A stretch of DNA of 64,000 nucleotides. Source: Sutcliffiella halmapala (GTDB taxonomy: Bacteria; Bacillota; Bacilli; Bacillales; Bacillaceae_I). Below are positions 53,264 to 62,810 of this stretch, one piece after another. The stretch lies in assembly GCF_002019665.1 (NCBI RefSeq), contig NZ_KV917375.1, forward strand, positions 2,237,175-2,301,174. The letters are read 5' to 3'. Position 1 is the first letter of the stretch, and each line of letters starts with the position of its first letter. The translations under genes were made by a program, and so were the position numbers. The notes under the pieces are model-generated. The model saw nothing but the letters and a program-made list of their open reading frames with translations, was not told the DNA's origin and did no database searches.

Positions 53264-56200
53264 CGAAATTAAAAAAGTGCTAGTCATTGGGTCGGGGCCA
53301 ATTGTGATTGGGCAAGCCGCTGAATTCGACTATGCAGGTACGCAAGCTTGTCTTGCCTTAAAAGAAGAAGGAATCCAAGTTATCCTGATTAATAATAACC
53401 CTGCGACCATTATGACGGATGCCAATATTGCAGATGTTGTTTATATGGAGCCGCTTACCATACATGCCATAGAAGAGATAATTAAAAAAGAAAAGCCAGA
53501 TGGAGTTATCGGAACATTAGGAGGGCAAACTGCACTAAATCTAGTTGTCCAATTACATGAAAAGGGTATCTTTGAAAAATATGGAGTTCAAGTGCTAGGG
53601 ACTTCTGTGAAATCCATTCAACAAGGGGAAGACAGAGAGAAATTTCGTCAGCTAATGCTTGATGAACAGGAACCTATTCCAGAATCGGAAATTGTACATT
53701 CTCTCGAAACAGGAATCAGTTTTGCTAAATCAATTGGATTTCCGATTATTATCCGTCCTGCTTACACTCTTGGAGGAGAAGGTGGCGGTTTTGCCAACAA
53801 TCTAGCAGAACTAGAAACGATACTTGAGAATGCACTAAATCTTAGCCCAATCAATCAAGTACTAATTGAAAAGAGTATTAAAGGTTGGAAAGAGGTTGAG
53901 TATGAGGTAATGCGTGATCACAATGATACGTGCATTATTGTCTGTAATATGGAAAATTTCGATCCAGTTGGCGTCCATACAGGAGATTCCATCGTGGTCG
54001 CTCCATCTCAAACCTTAACAGACAGACAGTATCAAATCTTACGCAATGCTTCTCTAAAAATAATTCGTAAGTTGGAGATTGTAGGAGGTTGTAATATTCA
54101 ATTTGCAATCGATCCCAATTCGGATGACTATTATATTATTGAAGTGAACCCTCGTGTGAGTCGCTCATCGGCTCTGGCATCGAAGGCAACAGGCTATCCC
54201 ATTGCGAGAATAGCTGCAAAATGTGCAGTTGGCTATTATTTAGATGAGATAACAAATCCTATTACTGGTAACACATTTGCATCTTTTGAACCAGCACTTG
54301 ATTATATTGTGGTAAAACTTCCAAGATTCCCATTTGATAAGTTTACAGAAGCTGATAAAACATTAAGTACTCAAATGAAAGCAACAGGAGAGGTATTAGC
54401 GATTGATCGAACTTTTGAAGGAGCATTGAACAAAGGAATCCGTTCTTTAGACAGTAAGATTGATGGTATTTTTCATCCTGGTTTAATCAATGTCAAGGAG
54501 GATGAAATTACTCAGCTTTTATTGAGTCCAACTGATTTACGATTATTCGCGATCGTCAAGGCTCTAGATTTAAAGATGAGCGTAGATAAAATCCATCAGC
54601 TAACAAATATCGATAACTGGTTCCTGAGAAAAATAAAAGCTATGGTTGAATTCGAACATTCCTTGCATTCTTTTAATCTAGAAACAATCTCTTTGGAACA
54701 TCTGCAGCTTGCAAAATATCAGAATATCAGTAATAAGCGCTTAAGCTCCCTACTTTCGTCTACAGAGGATGCGGTAACAAACCATTTGAAGAAAAATCAA
54801 ATCACACGGTCTTATAAGCAAGTAGACACTTGTGCTGCAGAATTTGAAGCAATTACGCCTTATTACTACTCTACCTATGTAGGAAAAGATGAAGTAGCAG
54901 TAAGTACTCGAAAAAAAGCACTTGTCATTGGCTCTGGTCCAATTAGAATTGGGCAAGGTATTGAGTTTGATTACGCCTCTGTTCATGCAGTTAAGGCACT
55001 AAAACTACAAGGCTACGAAACAATCGTTGTGAATAATAACCCAGAAACGGTTAGTACTGACTTTTCAGTAGCGGATAAATTATACTTTGAGCCATTAACG
55101 TCAGAGGATATCCTGCCAATTATTGAAAAAGAAGGGGTAGAACTTGTATTTATCCAATTTGGTGGTCAAACTGCTATCAATCTAGCAGAAGACTTGGAAA
55201 AAGAAGGAGTCTACATTGCAGGTACATCAATACAAGCAATTGATCAATTAGAGGATCGTGCATTATTTTACGAGTTTCTAGAACAGGTAAATATTCCTCA
55301 TCTTAAAGGCAAGATTGTCTACAGTTTAGATGGATTGAAAGAAGCAGCAAAATCATTAGGTTATCCAGTACTCGTGCGTCCTTCCTATGTGATTGGTGGG
55401 CAATCGATGTTTACTTTTTATCAAGAAGAAGAGTTGGACGTTTATTTACAACAATTAGCTAGTCAGGATACAAGAAGTTGGCCACTATTAGTAGATGAAT
55501 TTGTACCAGGTCTGGAATGTGAACTAGATGTTATTTCTGACGGGAAGAGTATTTTCGTTCCAGCAATATTTGAACATATTGAAAAAGCAGGAGTACATTC
55601 TGGGGATAGTATAGCTGTATTTCCTCCCATCACGCTAACAGAATCATTAAAAGCGACTATTCTAAATTACACCGAAAACATTTGTAAAGCCGTAGGAATT
55701 ATTGGTATCGCAAATATCCAGTTTGTTATCAAAGAGGATCGAGTATTTGTTTTAGAGGTTAATCCGCGGGCATCCCGCACAGTACCTATTGTTAGCAAGG
55801 TAACAGGGATTCCGATGATAGAGCTTGCTGTGGCTGCTATGGTAGGAACTCCACTAACACAAATAGGGCTAGGGGAAGAACCAGCATTCTACACAGTAAA
55901 GGCACCAGTATTTTCTGCTACAAAATTGAAAGATGTTGATCACGTATTAGGACCAGAAATGAAGTCAACGGGTGAGGTTATCGGCTTAGGCACGACAATA
56001 GAAGAAGCGTTCTCAAAAGCGGTGTATGCAGGCGGAAAGAATCCGTTTCATCTAGATAATAAAGATAAATATGTTTTTTGTTCAATCGCAGATCGTGAAA
56101 AGCTGGTAGCACTTCCAATCATAAAGCGATTAGTGAGTATGGGCATTAAAGTTGCCGCTACAAAGGGCACTGCAGAGTTTTTAAAAGTAGCTGGTATAGA

Positions 56201-56480
56201 AAGTGTGAAGGAGCTGACAGAAGAAAATCTTACAGATTGGTTATCTGCCGAAAAGTGCATTGCTGCGATAATCGTTCCTACAAAAGGTCGAGATAAAAAA
56301 CGAATAGGCTCACAATTTCGAGCGCTTTGTACGAGATATGGGGTTCGAACTTTTACTTGTTTAGAAACAGTGGAAATGGCCGTTTCGCTAAAGGATTTTT
56401 CTCAGCTTACCTACGCTCCAATGAAAAACTATTTAGAAAAGAAGAAAAAGGTGGTTGAATATTTATGCAAAATGTACTAA
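53250..56480 (+). CDS. carB: Carbamoyl-phosphate synthase large subunit (arginine-linked)
   Basis: 1076 residues in two homologous halves, each beginning with an IGSGP loop (near residues 14 and 557) and an ATP-grasp domain (GGEGGGFANN; GGQSMFTFYQ), and ending in the allosteric MGS-like domain. It forms carbamoyl phosphate from bicarbonate, ammonia and 2 ATP. It overlaps carA by 14 nt. It is somewhat longer than the B. subtilis arginine-specific CarB (about 1030 aa, from memory). Confidence 0.95.
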   Translation: MPLINEIKKVLVIGSGPIVIGQAAEFDYAGTQACLALKEEGIQVILINNNPATIMTDANIADVVYMEPLTIHAIEEIIKKEKPDGVIGTLGGQTALNLVVQLHEKGIFEKYGVQVLGTSVKSIQQGEDREKFRQLMLDEQEPIPESEIVHSLETGISFAKSIGFPIIIRPAYTLGGEGGGFANNLAELETILENALNLSPINQVLIEKSIKGWKEVEYEVMRDHNDTCIIVCNMENFDPVGVHTGDSIVVAPSQTLTDRQYQILRNASLKIIRKLEIVGGCNIQFAIDPNSDDYYIIEVNPRVSRSSALASKATGYPIARIAAKCAVGYYLDEITNPITGNTFASFEPALDYIVVKLPRFPFDKFTEADKTLSTQMKATGEVLAIDRTFEGALNKGIRSLDSKIDGIFHPGLINVKEDEITQLLLSPTDLRLFAIVKALDLKMSVDKIHQLTNIDNWFLRKIKAMVEFEHSLHSFNLETISLEHLQLAKYQNISNKRLSSLLSSTEDAVTNHLKKNQITRSYKQVDTCAAEFEAITPYYYSTYVGKDEVAVSTRKKALVIGSGPIRIGQGIEFDYASVHAVKALKLQGYETIVVNNNPETVSTDFSVADKLYFEPLTSEDILPIIEKEGVELVFIQFGGQTAINLAEDLEKEGVYIAGTSIQAIDQLEDRALFYEFLEQVNIPHLKGKIVYSLDGLKEAAKSLGYPVLVRPSYVIGGQSMFTFYQEEELDVYLQQLASQDTRSWPLLVDEFVPGLECELDVISDGKSIFVPAIFEHIEKAGVHSGDSIAVFPPITLTESLKATILNYTENICKAVGIIGIANIQFVIKEDRVFVLEVNPRASRTVPIVSKVTGIPMIELAVAAMVGTPLTQIGLGEEPAFYTVKAPVFSATKLKDVDHVLGPEMKSTGEVIGLGTTIEEAFSKAVYAGGKNPFHLDNKDKYVFCSIADREKLVALPIIKRLVSMGIKVAATKGTAEFLKVAGIESVKELTEENLTDWLSAEKCIAAIIVPTKGRDKKRIGSQFRALCTRYGVRTFTCLETVEMAVSLKDFSQLTYAPMKNYLEKKKKVVEYLCKMY

Positions 56481-57439
56481 AATGGGAAACGAAAGATAAA
56501 ACAAATAAAGTTCACGATCAACACTTTTTAACATTAAGTTCTTTTTCGTCCAATGAGATTTTCTCTCTATTGGAAGAGGCACAAAAACTAAAGAAGTTGC
56601 AGAAAAAAGGAATTCCACACCCCTACTTACAAGGTAAGGTTTTAGGAATGATTTTTGACAAAGCATCTACAAGAACTCGCGTCTCATTTGAGGTTGGAAT
56701 GCTTCAGCTTGGCGGGCATGCAATATTCTTAAGTTCAAGAGACATTCAGATTGGTAGAGGAGAATCCATACAAGATACTGCTAAAGTACTTTCGCGATAT
56801 GTTGATGGCATTATGATCCGAACCTTTGAGCATCAATCAATTGAAGAGTTTGCAGAGCATTCCACTGTACCGATTATTAATGGATTAACTGATTCTCATC
56901 ATCCTGCACAAGTATTAGCGGATTTGCTCACGATCTTAGAACATAAAGGAAGTTTTAAAGGCTTGAAACTATGCTATCTTGGGGACGGGAATAACAATAT
57001 GTGCCATTCTTTACTAGAAGGAGCAGTAAAGGTTGGAATGGATATTTCAATCGCTACTCCTAAGGGCTATGAGCCTAACGAGATTATTTTAGAAAACGTC
57101 TTAAAAGAAGCGAAAGTAACTGGTGTTAACGTTGAGTGTGGAACAGATCCACAGAAAATGATTGCAGGAGCAGATGTTGTAGTAACAGATGTCTGGACTA
57201 GCATGGGTCAGGAAGATGAAGCAGCTAAACGGCTTGAAGTTTTTGCATCCTATCAAGTAAATGATGGTCTTTGCCAGTTAGCAAAAGATGATTTTATTTT
57301 CCTTCATTGCTTACCTGCTCACCGCGAGGAGGAAGTGACTGCTACCATTATTGATGGACCACATTCAGTTGTGTTTGATGAAGCAGAAAACCGCCTTCAT
57401 GCACAAAAGGCGATTTTGAAATTATTAATGGAAAGTTAA
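56465..57439 (+). CDS. argF: Ornithine carbamoyltransferase
   Basis: 324 residues: carbamoyl-phosphate loop KASTRTRVSFE (near residue 67), DSHHPAQVLAD, the ornithine region DVWTSMGQ and HCLPAHREEE near 280. It makes citrulline from ornithine and carbamoyl phosphate. It overlaps carB by 16 nt. An anabolic enzyme is expected from the operon; no arcA/arcC genes are near. Confidence 0.95.
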   Translation: MQNVLKWETKDKTNKVHDQHFLTLSSFSSNEIFSLLEEAQKLKKLQKKGIPHPYLQGKVLGMIFDKASTRTRVSFEVGMLQLGGHAIFLSSRDIQIGRGESIQDTAKVLSRYVDGIMIRTFEHQSIEEFAEHSTVPIINGLTDSHHPAQVLADLLTILEHKGSFKGLKLCYLGDGNNNMCHSLLEGAVKVGMDISIATPKGYEPNEIILENVLKEAKVTGVNVECGTDPQKMIAGADVVVTDVWTSMGQEDEAAKRLEVFASYQVNDGLCQLAKDDFIFLHCLPAHREEEVTATIIDGPHSVVFDEAENRLHAQKAILKLLMES

Positions 57440-57506
57440 TTTTTTTTACAAATGAATGCATAAAAATACAACAACGTAGATTTTTATTCTTAAGGAGGAC
57501 GAGGAA

Positions 57507-58721
57507 ATGGGGAAAGAAAAAGTTGTCTTAGCGTATTCTGGAGGTCTTGATACATCGGTATCAGTTAAGTGGTTACAAGAAAAGTATGGGTATGATGTAA
57601 TTGCTTTAGGTTTAGACGTTGGAGAAGGCAAAGACTTGACTTCGATTCAACAAAAAGCGCTAGATGTCGGAGCGATAAAAGCAATTATGGTCGATGCGAA
57701 GGAATTATTAGCAAAGGATTATATCCTACCAGCATTAAAATCTAACGCGATGTATGAAGGAAAGTATCCATTATCTTCCGCACTATCTCGTCCCCTAATT
57801 TCAAAATTATTAGTGGAAGTTGCAGAACAAGAGGGAGCCGTTGCAGTAGCACATGGTTGTACTGGTAAAGGAAATGACCAAGTTCGCTTTGAGGTTTCCA
57901 TCCAAGCATTAAATCCTAATTTAAAAGTTATTGCCCCCGTACGAGAGTGGGGAATGACGCGTGATGAAGAAATAGAGTATGCAGCAAAGCATAATATTCC
58001 GATTCCAGTAGATTTAGATAATCCTTTTTCAATCGATGCAAATATTTGGGGGCGAGCATGTGAGGCAGGTGTCCTTGAAAACCCTTGGAATGAAGCTCCA
58101 GAAGCGGCATTTGCTTGGACGAATCCAATTGAATTAACACCTGATATGCCAGAATACATCGAGATTTCCTTTGAAAAAGGAGTTCCAGTGGCTCTAAACG
58201 ACAAAGAAATGGAGCTTGTACAGTTAATAGAAGAATTAAACCTTATTGGAGGTAAGCATGGAGTTGGGCGAATTGATCATATTGAAAATCGCTTAGTAGG
58301 GATTAAATCTCGTGAAGTATACGAAAATCCAGCTGCTCTAATACTCATCCAAGCACATAAAGAACTCGAGTTTCTAACATTACCAAGAGAAGTAACACAA
58401 TTTAAAACGACCATCGATCAACAAATGGCAACAGTAATCTATGAAGGTCTTTGGTACTCACCACTTGTAAATGCATTGCTTGCGTTCGTGGAAGAATCAC
58501 AAAAACATGTATCAGGAAAAATTCGAGTGAAATTACAAAAAGGAAATTATTCGGTAGTCGGCCGCCAATCCGCAAATAGCCTGTATAACGAAGAGCTTGC
58601 AACTTATTCAAAAGGCGACATGTTTGACCATAATGCTGCAGTGGGCTTTATTAAGCTTTGGGGCTTGCCAACTAAAGTATATGCAGAGATTCATGCGAAA
58701 GAAAAGGTTGGTAATTATTAA
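57507..58721 (+). CDS. argG: Argininosuccinate synthase
   Basis: 404 residues with the N-type ATP pyrophosphatase loop AYSGGLDTS (residues 8-16), the ATP/citrulline site [14 protein letters not shown] and the DANIWGR block. It joins citrulline and aspartate using ATP. It follows argF after a 67-nt gap containing only a poor ARG-box-like sequence (TAGATTTTTATTCT, 57477-57490). I see no terminator in the gap, so argGH are probably read through from the argC promoter. AAGGAGG precedes the ATG. Confidence 0.95.
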   Translation: MGKEKVVLAYSGGLDTSVSVKWLQEKYGYDVIALGLDVGEGKDLTSIQQKALDVGAIKAIMVDAKELLAKDYILPALKSNAMYEGKYPLSSALSRPLISKLLVEVAEQEGAVAVAHGCTGKGNDQVRFEVSIQALNPNLKVIAPVREWGMTRDEEIEYAAKHNIPIPVDLDNPFSIDANIWGRACEAGVLENPWNEAPEAAFAWTNPIELTPDMPEYIEISFEKGVPVALNDKEMELVQLIEELNLIGGKHGVGRIDHIENRLVGIKSREVYENPAALILIQAHKELEFLTLPREVTQFKTTIDQQMATVIYEGLWYSPLVNALLAFVEESQKHVSGKIRVKLQKGNYSVVGRQSANSLYNEELATYSKGDMFDHNAAVGFIKLWGLPTKVYAEIHAKEKVGNY

Positions 58722-58752
58722 ATTGATGATGAAACTACAAGGAGGTCACAGC

Positions 58753-60123
58753 ATGACGAAACTATGGGGTGGAAGATTTACGAAACAAACAGACAAACTA
58801 GTAGAAGAATTTACTGCCTCGATTTCCTTTGATAAAATTTTAGCAAATGAAGATATTGAAGGAAGCTTGGCCCATGTAAAAATGTTAAGTAGTTGCGACA
58901 TTATTTCAAAAAAAGATGCACAAACAATTATGGATGGCTTAATGGCCATCCAGCTGAAAATCCAGAATGATGAAGTAGAATTCTCTGTAGAGCATGAAGA
59001 TGTTCATATGAATATAGAAAAACTACTAATTGATGAAATTGGTCCTGTAGGTGGTAAGCTACATACTGGAAGAAGTAGAAATGATCAAGTTGCGACAGAT
59101 ATGCATTTGTATTTGCGAAAACAAACTAAATCAATGATTGAATTAATATCAGAAGTTCAAAAAGCAATAATAGAACAAGCTAAAAAGAATATCCATACCA
59201 TTATCCCTGGGTATACTCATTTACAAAGAGCGCAACCTGTATCTTTCGCCCATCATCTTCTTGCATATTTTTGGATGCTAGAACGCGATAAAGAGAGATT
59301 ACAAGATAGTATTAAGCGAATCAATTGGTCTCCGTTAGGGGCAGGTGCGTTGGCTGGTACTACCTTTCCGATTGACCGCCAGCAGACTGCTGAACTATTA
59401 GGATTTACAAAGGTATACCCCAATAGTATGGATGCAGTAAGTGATCGTGACTTTATTGTAGAATTCTTGTCCCATGCATCCTTGATCATGACGCATATTT
59501 CTCGACTAGCAGAGGAACTCGTGATTTGGTCTAGTCAAGAATTTCAATTTATTGAGCTTGACGATGCCTTTTGTACTGGCTCCAGCATTATGCCACAAAA
59601 GAAAAATCCTGATGTGCCAGAATTACTGCGAGCAAAAACTGGTCGAGTTTATGGGAATCTAATTGGATTATTAACTGTTTTAAAAGGCTTACCTCTTGCT
59701 TACAACAAGGACATGCAGGAGGATAAAGAAGGAATGTTTGATACTGTTGCCACTTTGGATGGATCCTTACGTTTACTTGCCCCAATGATTGAAACGATGA
59801 CAGTAAATCAGGATAAAATGTATGCGGCGGTTTCTCAGGACTTCTCCAATGCGACAGATATTGCCGACTATTTAGTAACAAAGGGCTTACCATTCAGACA
59901 AGCACATGAAATTATCGGGAAAATTGTGCTCTTTGCTATCAATCAAAAAAAATATCTTTTAGGAATTAGTTTAGAAGATTATCAGCAATTTTCTCCTTTA
60001 TTTGAAGAAGATATTTATGAAATTCTCCAGCCGAAAAATGTAGTAGGAACTAGAAATAGCGAAGGCGGAACTGGTTTCAATCAAGTGAAAATACAGTTAG
60101 CATACGCTGAGCAGTTAGTATAA
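58753..60123 (+). CDS. argH: Argininosuccinate lyase
   Basis: 456 residues with the fumarase-superfamily signature [12 protein letters not shown] (near 276) and [22 protein letters not shown]. It releases arginine and fumarate. Start ATG 58753 with GGAGG upstream; the frame extending back to 58597 lies over argG and is not used. It is the last gene of the operon; no clear terminator follows before the S-box promoter. Confidence 0.95.
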   Translation: MTKLWGGRFTKQTDKLVEEFTASISFDKILANEDIEGSLAHVKMLSSCDIISKKDAQTIMDGLMAIQLKIQNDEVEFSVEHEDVHMNIEKLLIDEIGPVGGKLHTGRSRNDQVATDMHLYLRKQTKSMIELISEVQKAIIEQAKKNIHTIIPGYTHLQRAQPVSFAHHLLAYFWMLERDKERLQDSIKRINWSPLGAGALAGTTFPIDRQQTAELLGFTKVYPNSMDAVSDRDFIVEFLSHASLIMTHISRLAEELVIWSSQEFQFIELDDAFCTGSSIMPQKKNPDVPELLRAKTGRVYGNLIGLLTVLKGLPLAYNKDMQEDKEGMFDTVATLDGSLRLLAPMIETMTVNQDKMYAAVSQDFSNATDIADYLVTKGLPFRQAHEIIGKIVLFAINQKKYLLGISLEDYQQFSPLFEEDIYEILQPKNVVGTRNSEGGTGFNQVKIQLAYAEQLV

Positions 60124-60207
60124 TTTTGATAAAACTCAAGAGAACGGCTAACGAAAAAATTGTCTAAATATAAAAACGCTTACATTCCGAAATTTAAAAA
60201 AACGTTA

Positions 60208-60236
60208 TTGACACCAATAAATATCACGCATATACT
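60208..60236 (+). promoter_or_regulatory. Sigma-A promoter of the SAM-riboswitch operon
   Basis: TTGACA (perfect), 17 nt, TATACT (5 of 6). The S-box aptamer begins about 28 nt after the predicted start site. Confidence 0.8.
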
Positions 60237-60270
60237 TGCTTTAATAATTTAATAGTTATAAAAATTAAAA

Positions 60271-60432
60271 CTCTTATCAAGAGTGGCAGAGGGACTGGCC
60301 CTATGACGCCCGGCAACCTTTCTAACGAAAATAGAAAAGGTGCTAATTCCTACAAAACAATCATGTTTTGGTAGATAAGAGAGGACGATTTTACAATGCC
60401 ATCCTCTCTTATTTTAAAAGGGAGGATTTTTT
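60271..60432 (+). promoter_or_regulatory. SAM-I (S-box) riboswitch with terminator
   Basis: Conserved S-box core: AGAGTGGCAGAGGGACTGGCC, GATGAAACC-type region replaced by CCTATGACGCCCGGCAACC, then GGTGCTAATTCC and GGTAGATAAGAG. P1 is CTCTTATC (60271-60278) / GATAAGAG (60374-60381). The antiterminator AAGAGAGGA (60378-60386) / TCCTCTCTT (60402-60410) shares bases with P1 and with the terminator ATCCTCTCTT (60401-60410) / AAGGGAGGAT (60418-60427) plus T-run. SAM binding holds P1 and lets the terminator form, so the methionine-uptake genes are on when SAM is low. Confidence 0.95.
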
Positions 60433-60462
60433 GTTTCAAAAAAGAGTTTTCCAAAAATGTAT

Positions 60463-60500
60463 GGTTAACCTGTCTCCACTGTTACACGGAGATTAACAAG
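60463..60500 (+). repeat. Probable eroded, internally deleted copy of the dispersed element
   Basis: GGTTAAC...ACGGAGATTAACAAGG followed by ATGTTTAAAGGGCTAAAC resembles the deleted copy at 3603-3637 and its flank. It lies about 110 nt before a full copy. Confidence 0.4.
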
Positions 60501-60612
60501 GATGTTTAAAGGGCTAAACTTATTTTCAGAGTAGACACCATTTAAAGAAGTTTGCACCATGAGTAATGAAATTAGAAGGCTTTAGACTGTTAACCTTAAT
60601 TTTTATCCGTCT

Positions 60613-60750
60613 CCCCTGTAGATTGGAGTGCAGGGTGTGAGACTCCTGCGGGAGAAGCGTGTTTCGGGAGACCCCGCAGGAGCGACAGCGACGAGGAGGC
60701 TCCCGGACCGCCCGCGGAAAGCGAACACCCGGAACGGAAATCGAAAGGGA
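60613..60750 (+). repeat. Full copy of the dispersed GC-rich element inside the SAM-controlled leader
   Basis: Starts CCCCTGTAGATT as at 43735 and carries GAGACTCCTGCGGGA, GGGAGACCCCGCAGG, GAGGAGGCTCCCGGACC and CGCCCGCGGAAAGCG. The right end is eroded (AATCGAAAGGGA instead of AATCTACAGGGA). It lies between the riboswitch and the first gene. Confidence 0.88.
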
Positions 60751-60808
60751 GTTTGACAGTTAACCCTTATTGTCAGGCTAGCCAAATAAAAGAGAAATGG
60801 GGGCTTTT

Positions 60809-61903
60809 ATGATCAACGTACAAGGTGCACCGACTATCTATCAATCAGAGGTAGGTGTTCTAGCAAGACTACCAAGCTCCTTAGCGAGAGAAAATTATCA
60901 GCGATTATATATAGTCCATGGTACAAAATCACTTCATTCTGTTAAATCACATCTTCCTAAGTTTGACGGATTTCAAGTACATTTTGAACATTATAGTGGG
61001 GAATGTTCAAAAGCCGAGGTTCTTCGCTTGAAAGAGGAAGCAGAAAAATTTAATGCAGATATAATTATTGGCATCGGCGGAGGAAAAATAATGGATCTTT
61101 CCAAAGCCTTAGGATACGAGATGAAAAAGGAAGTTGTACTTATTCCAACCCTTGCTTCTACATGTGCTGCATGGACACCGCTAAGTGTTTTCTATACAGA
61201 TAAAGGAAACTTTCTGCAATATATAATTTATCCTAAAAGTACCTATATGGTATTAGTGGAACCAGAAGTAATTCTAAAAGCACCAATAGAATTCTTTCGA
61301 GCAGGCATTGGAGATACACTTGCCAAATGGTATGAAGCAAAAAGTCTGATATATAAATTAGAAACAGTTCCAGTAGCTGTGCAAATCGGACTTCAAGCAG
61401 CGGAACTTTGTAAGAAGATTTTAATCAATGAGAGTGTGCAAGCTCTAACTGATATTTCAGAAGGGAAATTAACTCATAGTGTCCGTGCTGTAACGGATGC
61501 CACCATCATGCTAGGCGGGATGGTAGGCGGCTTTGCTGATTATTACGGCAGAATTGCTGGAGCACACTCCGTACATAACGCTTTAACTCATCTCCCATTT
61601 ACACACCATTTACTACATGGGGAAAAAGTGGCATACGGAATTTTGATTCAACTGGCATTAGAAAGGGATTTTCAAGAAATAGAAGAGTTATTAGTTTTTT
61701 ACGAAAAAATAGGACTTCCCAAAAAGCTAATTGATCTTGGCTTATCGACTACTTCAATACCTGTGTTAGAAACGATAGCCCAAAAAACACTTCATCCCTC
61801 TGAATCGATTCATTTTATGAAAGAGACTTTCTCAGAGAAAGACGTGGTGGAAGCATTACAAGAGCTAGAAAAAATAAACGAGAAGAAAAAGGAGCGAGTT
61901 TAA
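60809..61903 (+). CDS. Iron-type alcohol dehydrogenase (glycerol-dehydrogenase-like), SAM-riboswitch controlled
   Basis: 364 residues. NAD loop GIGGGKIMDLSKAL, then metal ligands Asp in GIGDTLAKWYEA and His in GAHSVHNALTHL and HHLLHGEKVAYG. It belongs to the GldA-like group, which includes E. coli YbdH (HcxA, a 2-hydroxycarboxylate dehydrogenase next to a methionine aminotransferase). S-box control and coupling to metQ (TAATG overlap) suggest a role in methionine-related oxo-acid metabolism rather than glycerol. ATG 60809 has GGGGG 5 nt upstream. Confidence 0.82.
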   Translation: MINVQGAPTIYQSEVGVLARLPSSLARENYQRLYIVHGTKSLHSVKSHLPKFDGFQVHFEHYSGECSKAEVLRLKEEAEKFNADIIIGIGGGKIMDLSKALGYEMKKEVVLIPTLASTCAAWTPLSVFYTDKGNFLQYIIYPKSTYMVLVEPEVILKAPIEFFRAGIGDTLAKWYEAKSLIYKLETVPVAVQIGLQAAELCKKILINESVQALTDISEGKLTHSVRAVTDATIMLGGMVGGFADYYGRIAGAHSVHNALTHLPFTHHLLHGEKVAYGILIQLALERDFQEIEELLVFYEKIGLPKKLIDLGLSTTSIPVLETIAQKTLHPSESIHFMKETFSEKDVVEALQELEKINEKKKERV

Positions 61904-62712
61904 TGAAAAAATTAGGATTACTTTTTAGTGCAATTATTTTAATTATCCTTACAGCTTGTGGAAGCAATGAATCAAGTGGAACGGCATTAAGTGAAGAAAA
62001 ATTAAGAGTAGGAGTTACAGCAGGACCTCATGAGCAGATTTTAGAAAAGGTAAAAGAAGTAGCAGCGAAGGACGGACTAGAAATTGAAATCGAAGTATTT
62101 ACTGAATATGTAATGCCAAACGTTGCATTAGATGAAAAAGAATTAGACGTAAATAGCTATCAGCATAAACCATTCTTAGAGCAATTTAAGGCTGACCGTG
62201 ATTTGGACCTAACTGAAGTTGCTACAACTGTAAACTTTCCGATGGGAGTTTACTCAACAAGCATCGATAGTGTGGAAGCATTAAAAGATGGAGACAAAGT
62301 TGGACTACCGAATGATCCAACAAATGGAGCACGCGCCTTAATCCTGTTTGAACAGGCTGGTCTAATAAAGCTAAAAGAAGATGCGGGAGCGAATGCGACT
62401 GTGAGAGATATCGAAGTAAATGAGAAAAATCTTGAATTCATTGAACTTGAAGCATCTCAAATTCCACGTCAATTAGATGAACTTGCTGCTGCAGCAATCA
62501 ACACAAACTTTGCCGTAGAATTTGGTTTCGTCCCAACAAAGGATTCAATTTTCATTGAGCCAGGAGATTCTCCATGGGTAAACCTACTAGTTGTACGCAC
62601 AGAAAACAAAGATGACCCAGTACTAGAAAAACTAATCAAAGCCTACCAATCAGATGAAGTAAAACAATTCATCGACGAAACTTTCGAAGGATCCGTAGTA
62701 CCTTCTTGGTAA
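61903..62712 (+). CDS. metQ: Methionine ABC transporter substrate-binding lipoprotein
   Basis: 269 residues of the NlpA/MetQ family: lipobox LTAC (Cys19), LRVGVTAGPHEQILEKV, LDVNSYQHKPFLEQF and NDPTNGARALILFEQAGLI. It binds D- or L-methionine outside the membrane. The ATG shares its A with the preceding stop. In most Bacilli the order is metN-metI-metQ; here metQ comes first and is separated from metN by a hairpin. Confidence 0.92.
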   Translation: MKKLGLLFSAIILIILTACGSNESSGTALSEEKLRVGVTAGPHEQILEKVKEVAAKDGLEIEIEVFTEYVMPNVALDEKELDVNSYQHKPFLEQFKADRDLDLTEVATTVNFPMGVYSTSIDSVEALKDGDKVGLPNDPTNGARALILFEQAGLIKLKEDAGANATVRDIEVNEKNLEFIELEASQIPRQLDELAAAAINTNFAVEFGFVPTKDSIFIEPGDSPWVNLLVVRTENKDDPVLEKLIKAYQSDEVKQFIDETFEGSVVPSW

Positions 62713-62715
62713 CAA

Positions 62716-62780
62716 GAAAAGTGGAGCCGGCAAAGCTAGACAACCCGAAAAGCGGAGCCGGCTCGATCAGCTCCGACAAA
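62716..62780. repeat. Tandem GAAAAGNGGAGCCGGC repeat between metQ and metN
   Basis: GAAAAGTGGAGCCGGC (62716-62731) and GAAAAGCGGAGCCGGC (62747-62762) are 31 nt apart, each followed by an ACAA(A)CC sequence. GC content is much higher than the flanking genes. The fragment at 21102-21116 looks related. Confidence 0.6.
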
Positions 62781-62782
62781 CC

Positions 62783-62810
62783 AAGGAAGTCGCTAAGTAG
62801 CGGCTTCCTT
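62783..62810 (+). terminator. Stable intercistronic hairpin between metQ and metN
   Basis: AAGGAAGTCGCT/AGCGGCTTCCTT, 12 bp with one T-G pair and an AAGT loop, followed only by CATTTTAAT. It may protect the metQ part of the mRNA or act as a leaky terminator so that the binding protein is made in excess. Confidence 0.55.

Larger units (their letters stand above)
60124..60808 (+). other. Long regulatory interval before the methionine-transport operon
   Basis: 685 nt without a gene. In order: a weak cre-like TAAAAACGCTTACA (60171-60184), a sigma-A promoter, the SAM riboswitch, a small repeat remnant and a full GC-rich element. The predicted mRNA leader of the operon is therefore about 565 nt. 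Confidence 0.8.

Noticed and set aside
57440-57506. An independent ARG-box-controlled promoter for argGH
   Set aside because: The best box-like match is 11 of 14 and overlaps the ribosome-site region; no good -35/-10 pair is visible.
58597-58752. N-terminal extension of argH into argG
   Set aside because: The frame overlaps coding argG; the GGAGG-preceded ATG at 58753 gives the standard ArgH N-terminus.
60171-60184. cre-like TAAAAACGCTTACA upstream of the S-box promoter
   Set aside because: One mismatch only, but AT-rich sequence makes chance matches common and the operon has no carbon-control logic.
60603-60785. A 60-residue minus-strand frame over the repeat at 60613-60750
   Set aside because: It exists only because GC-rich repeat DNA lacks stops; equivalent frames appear in other copies without conserved starts.
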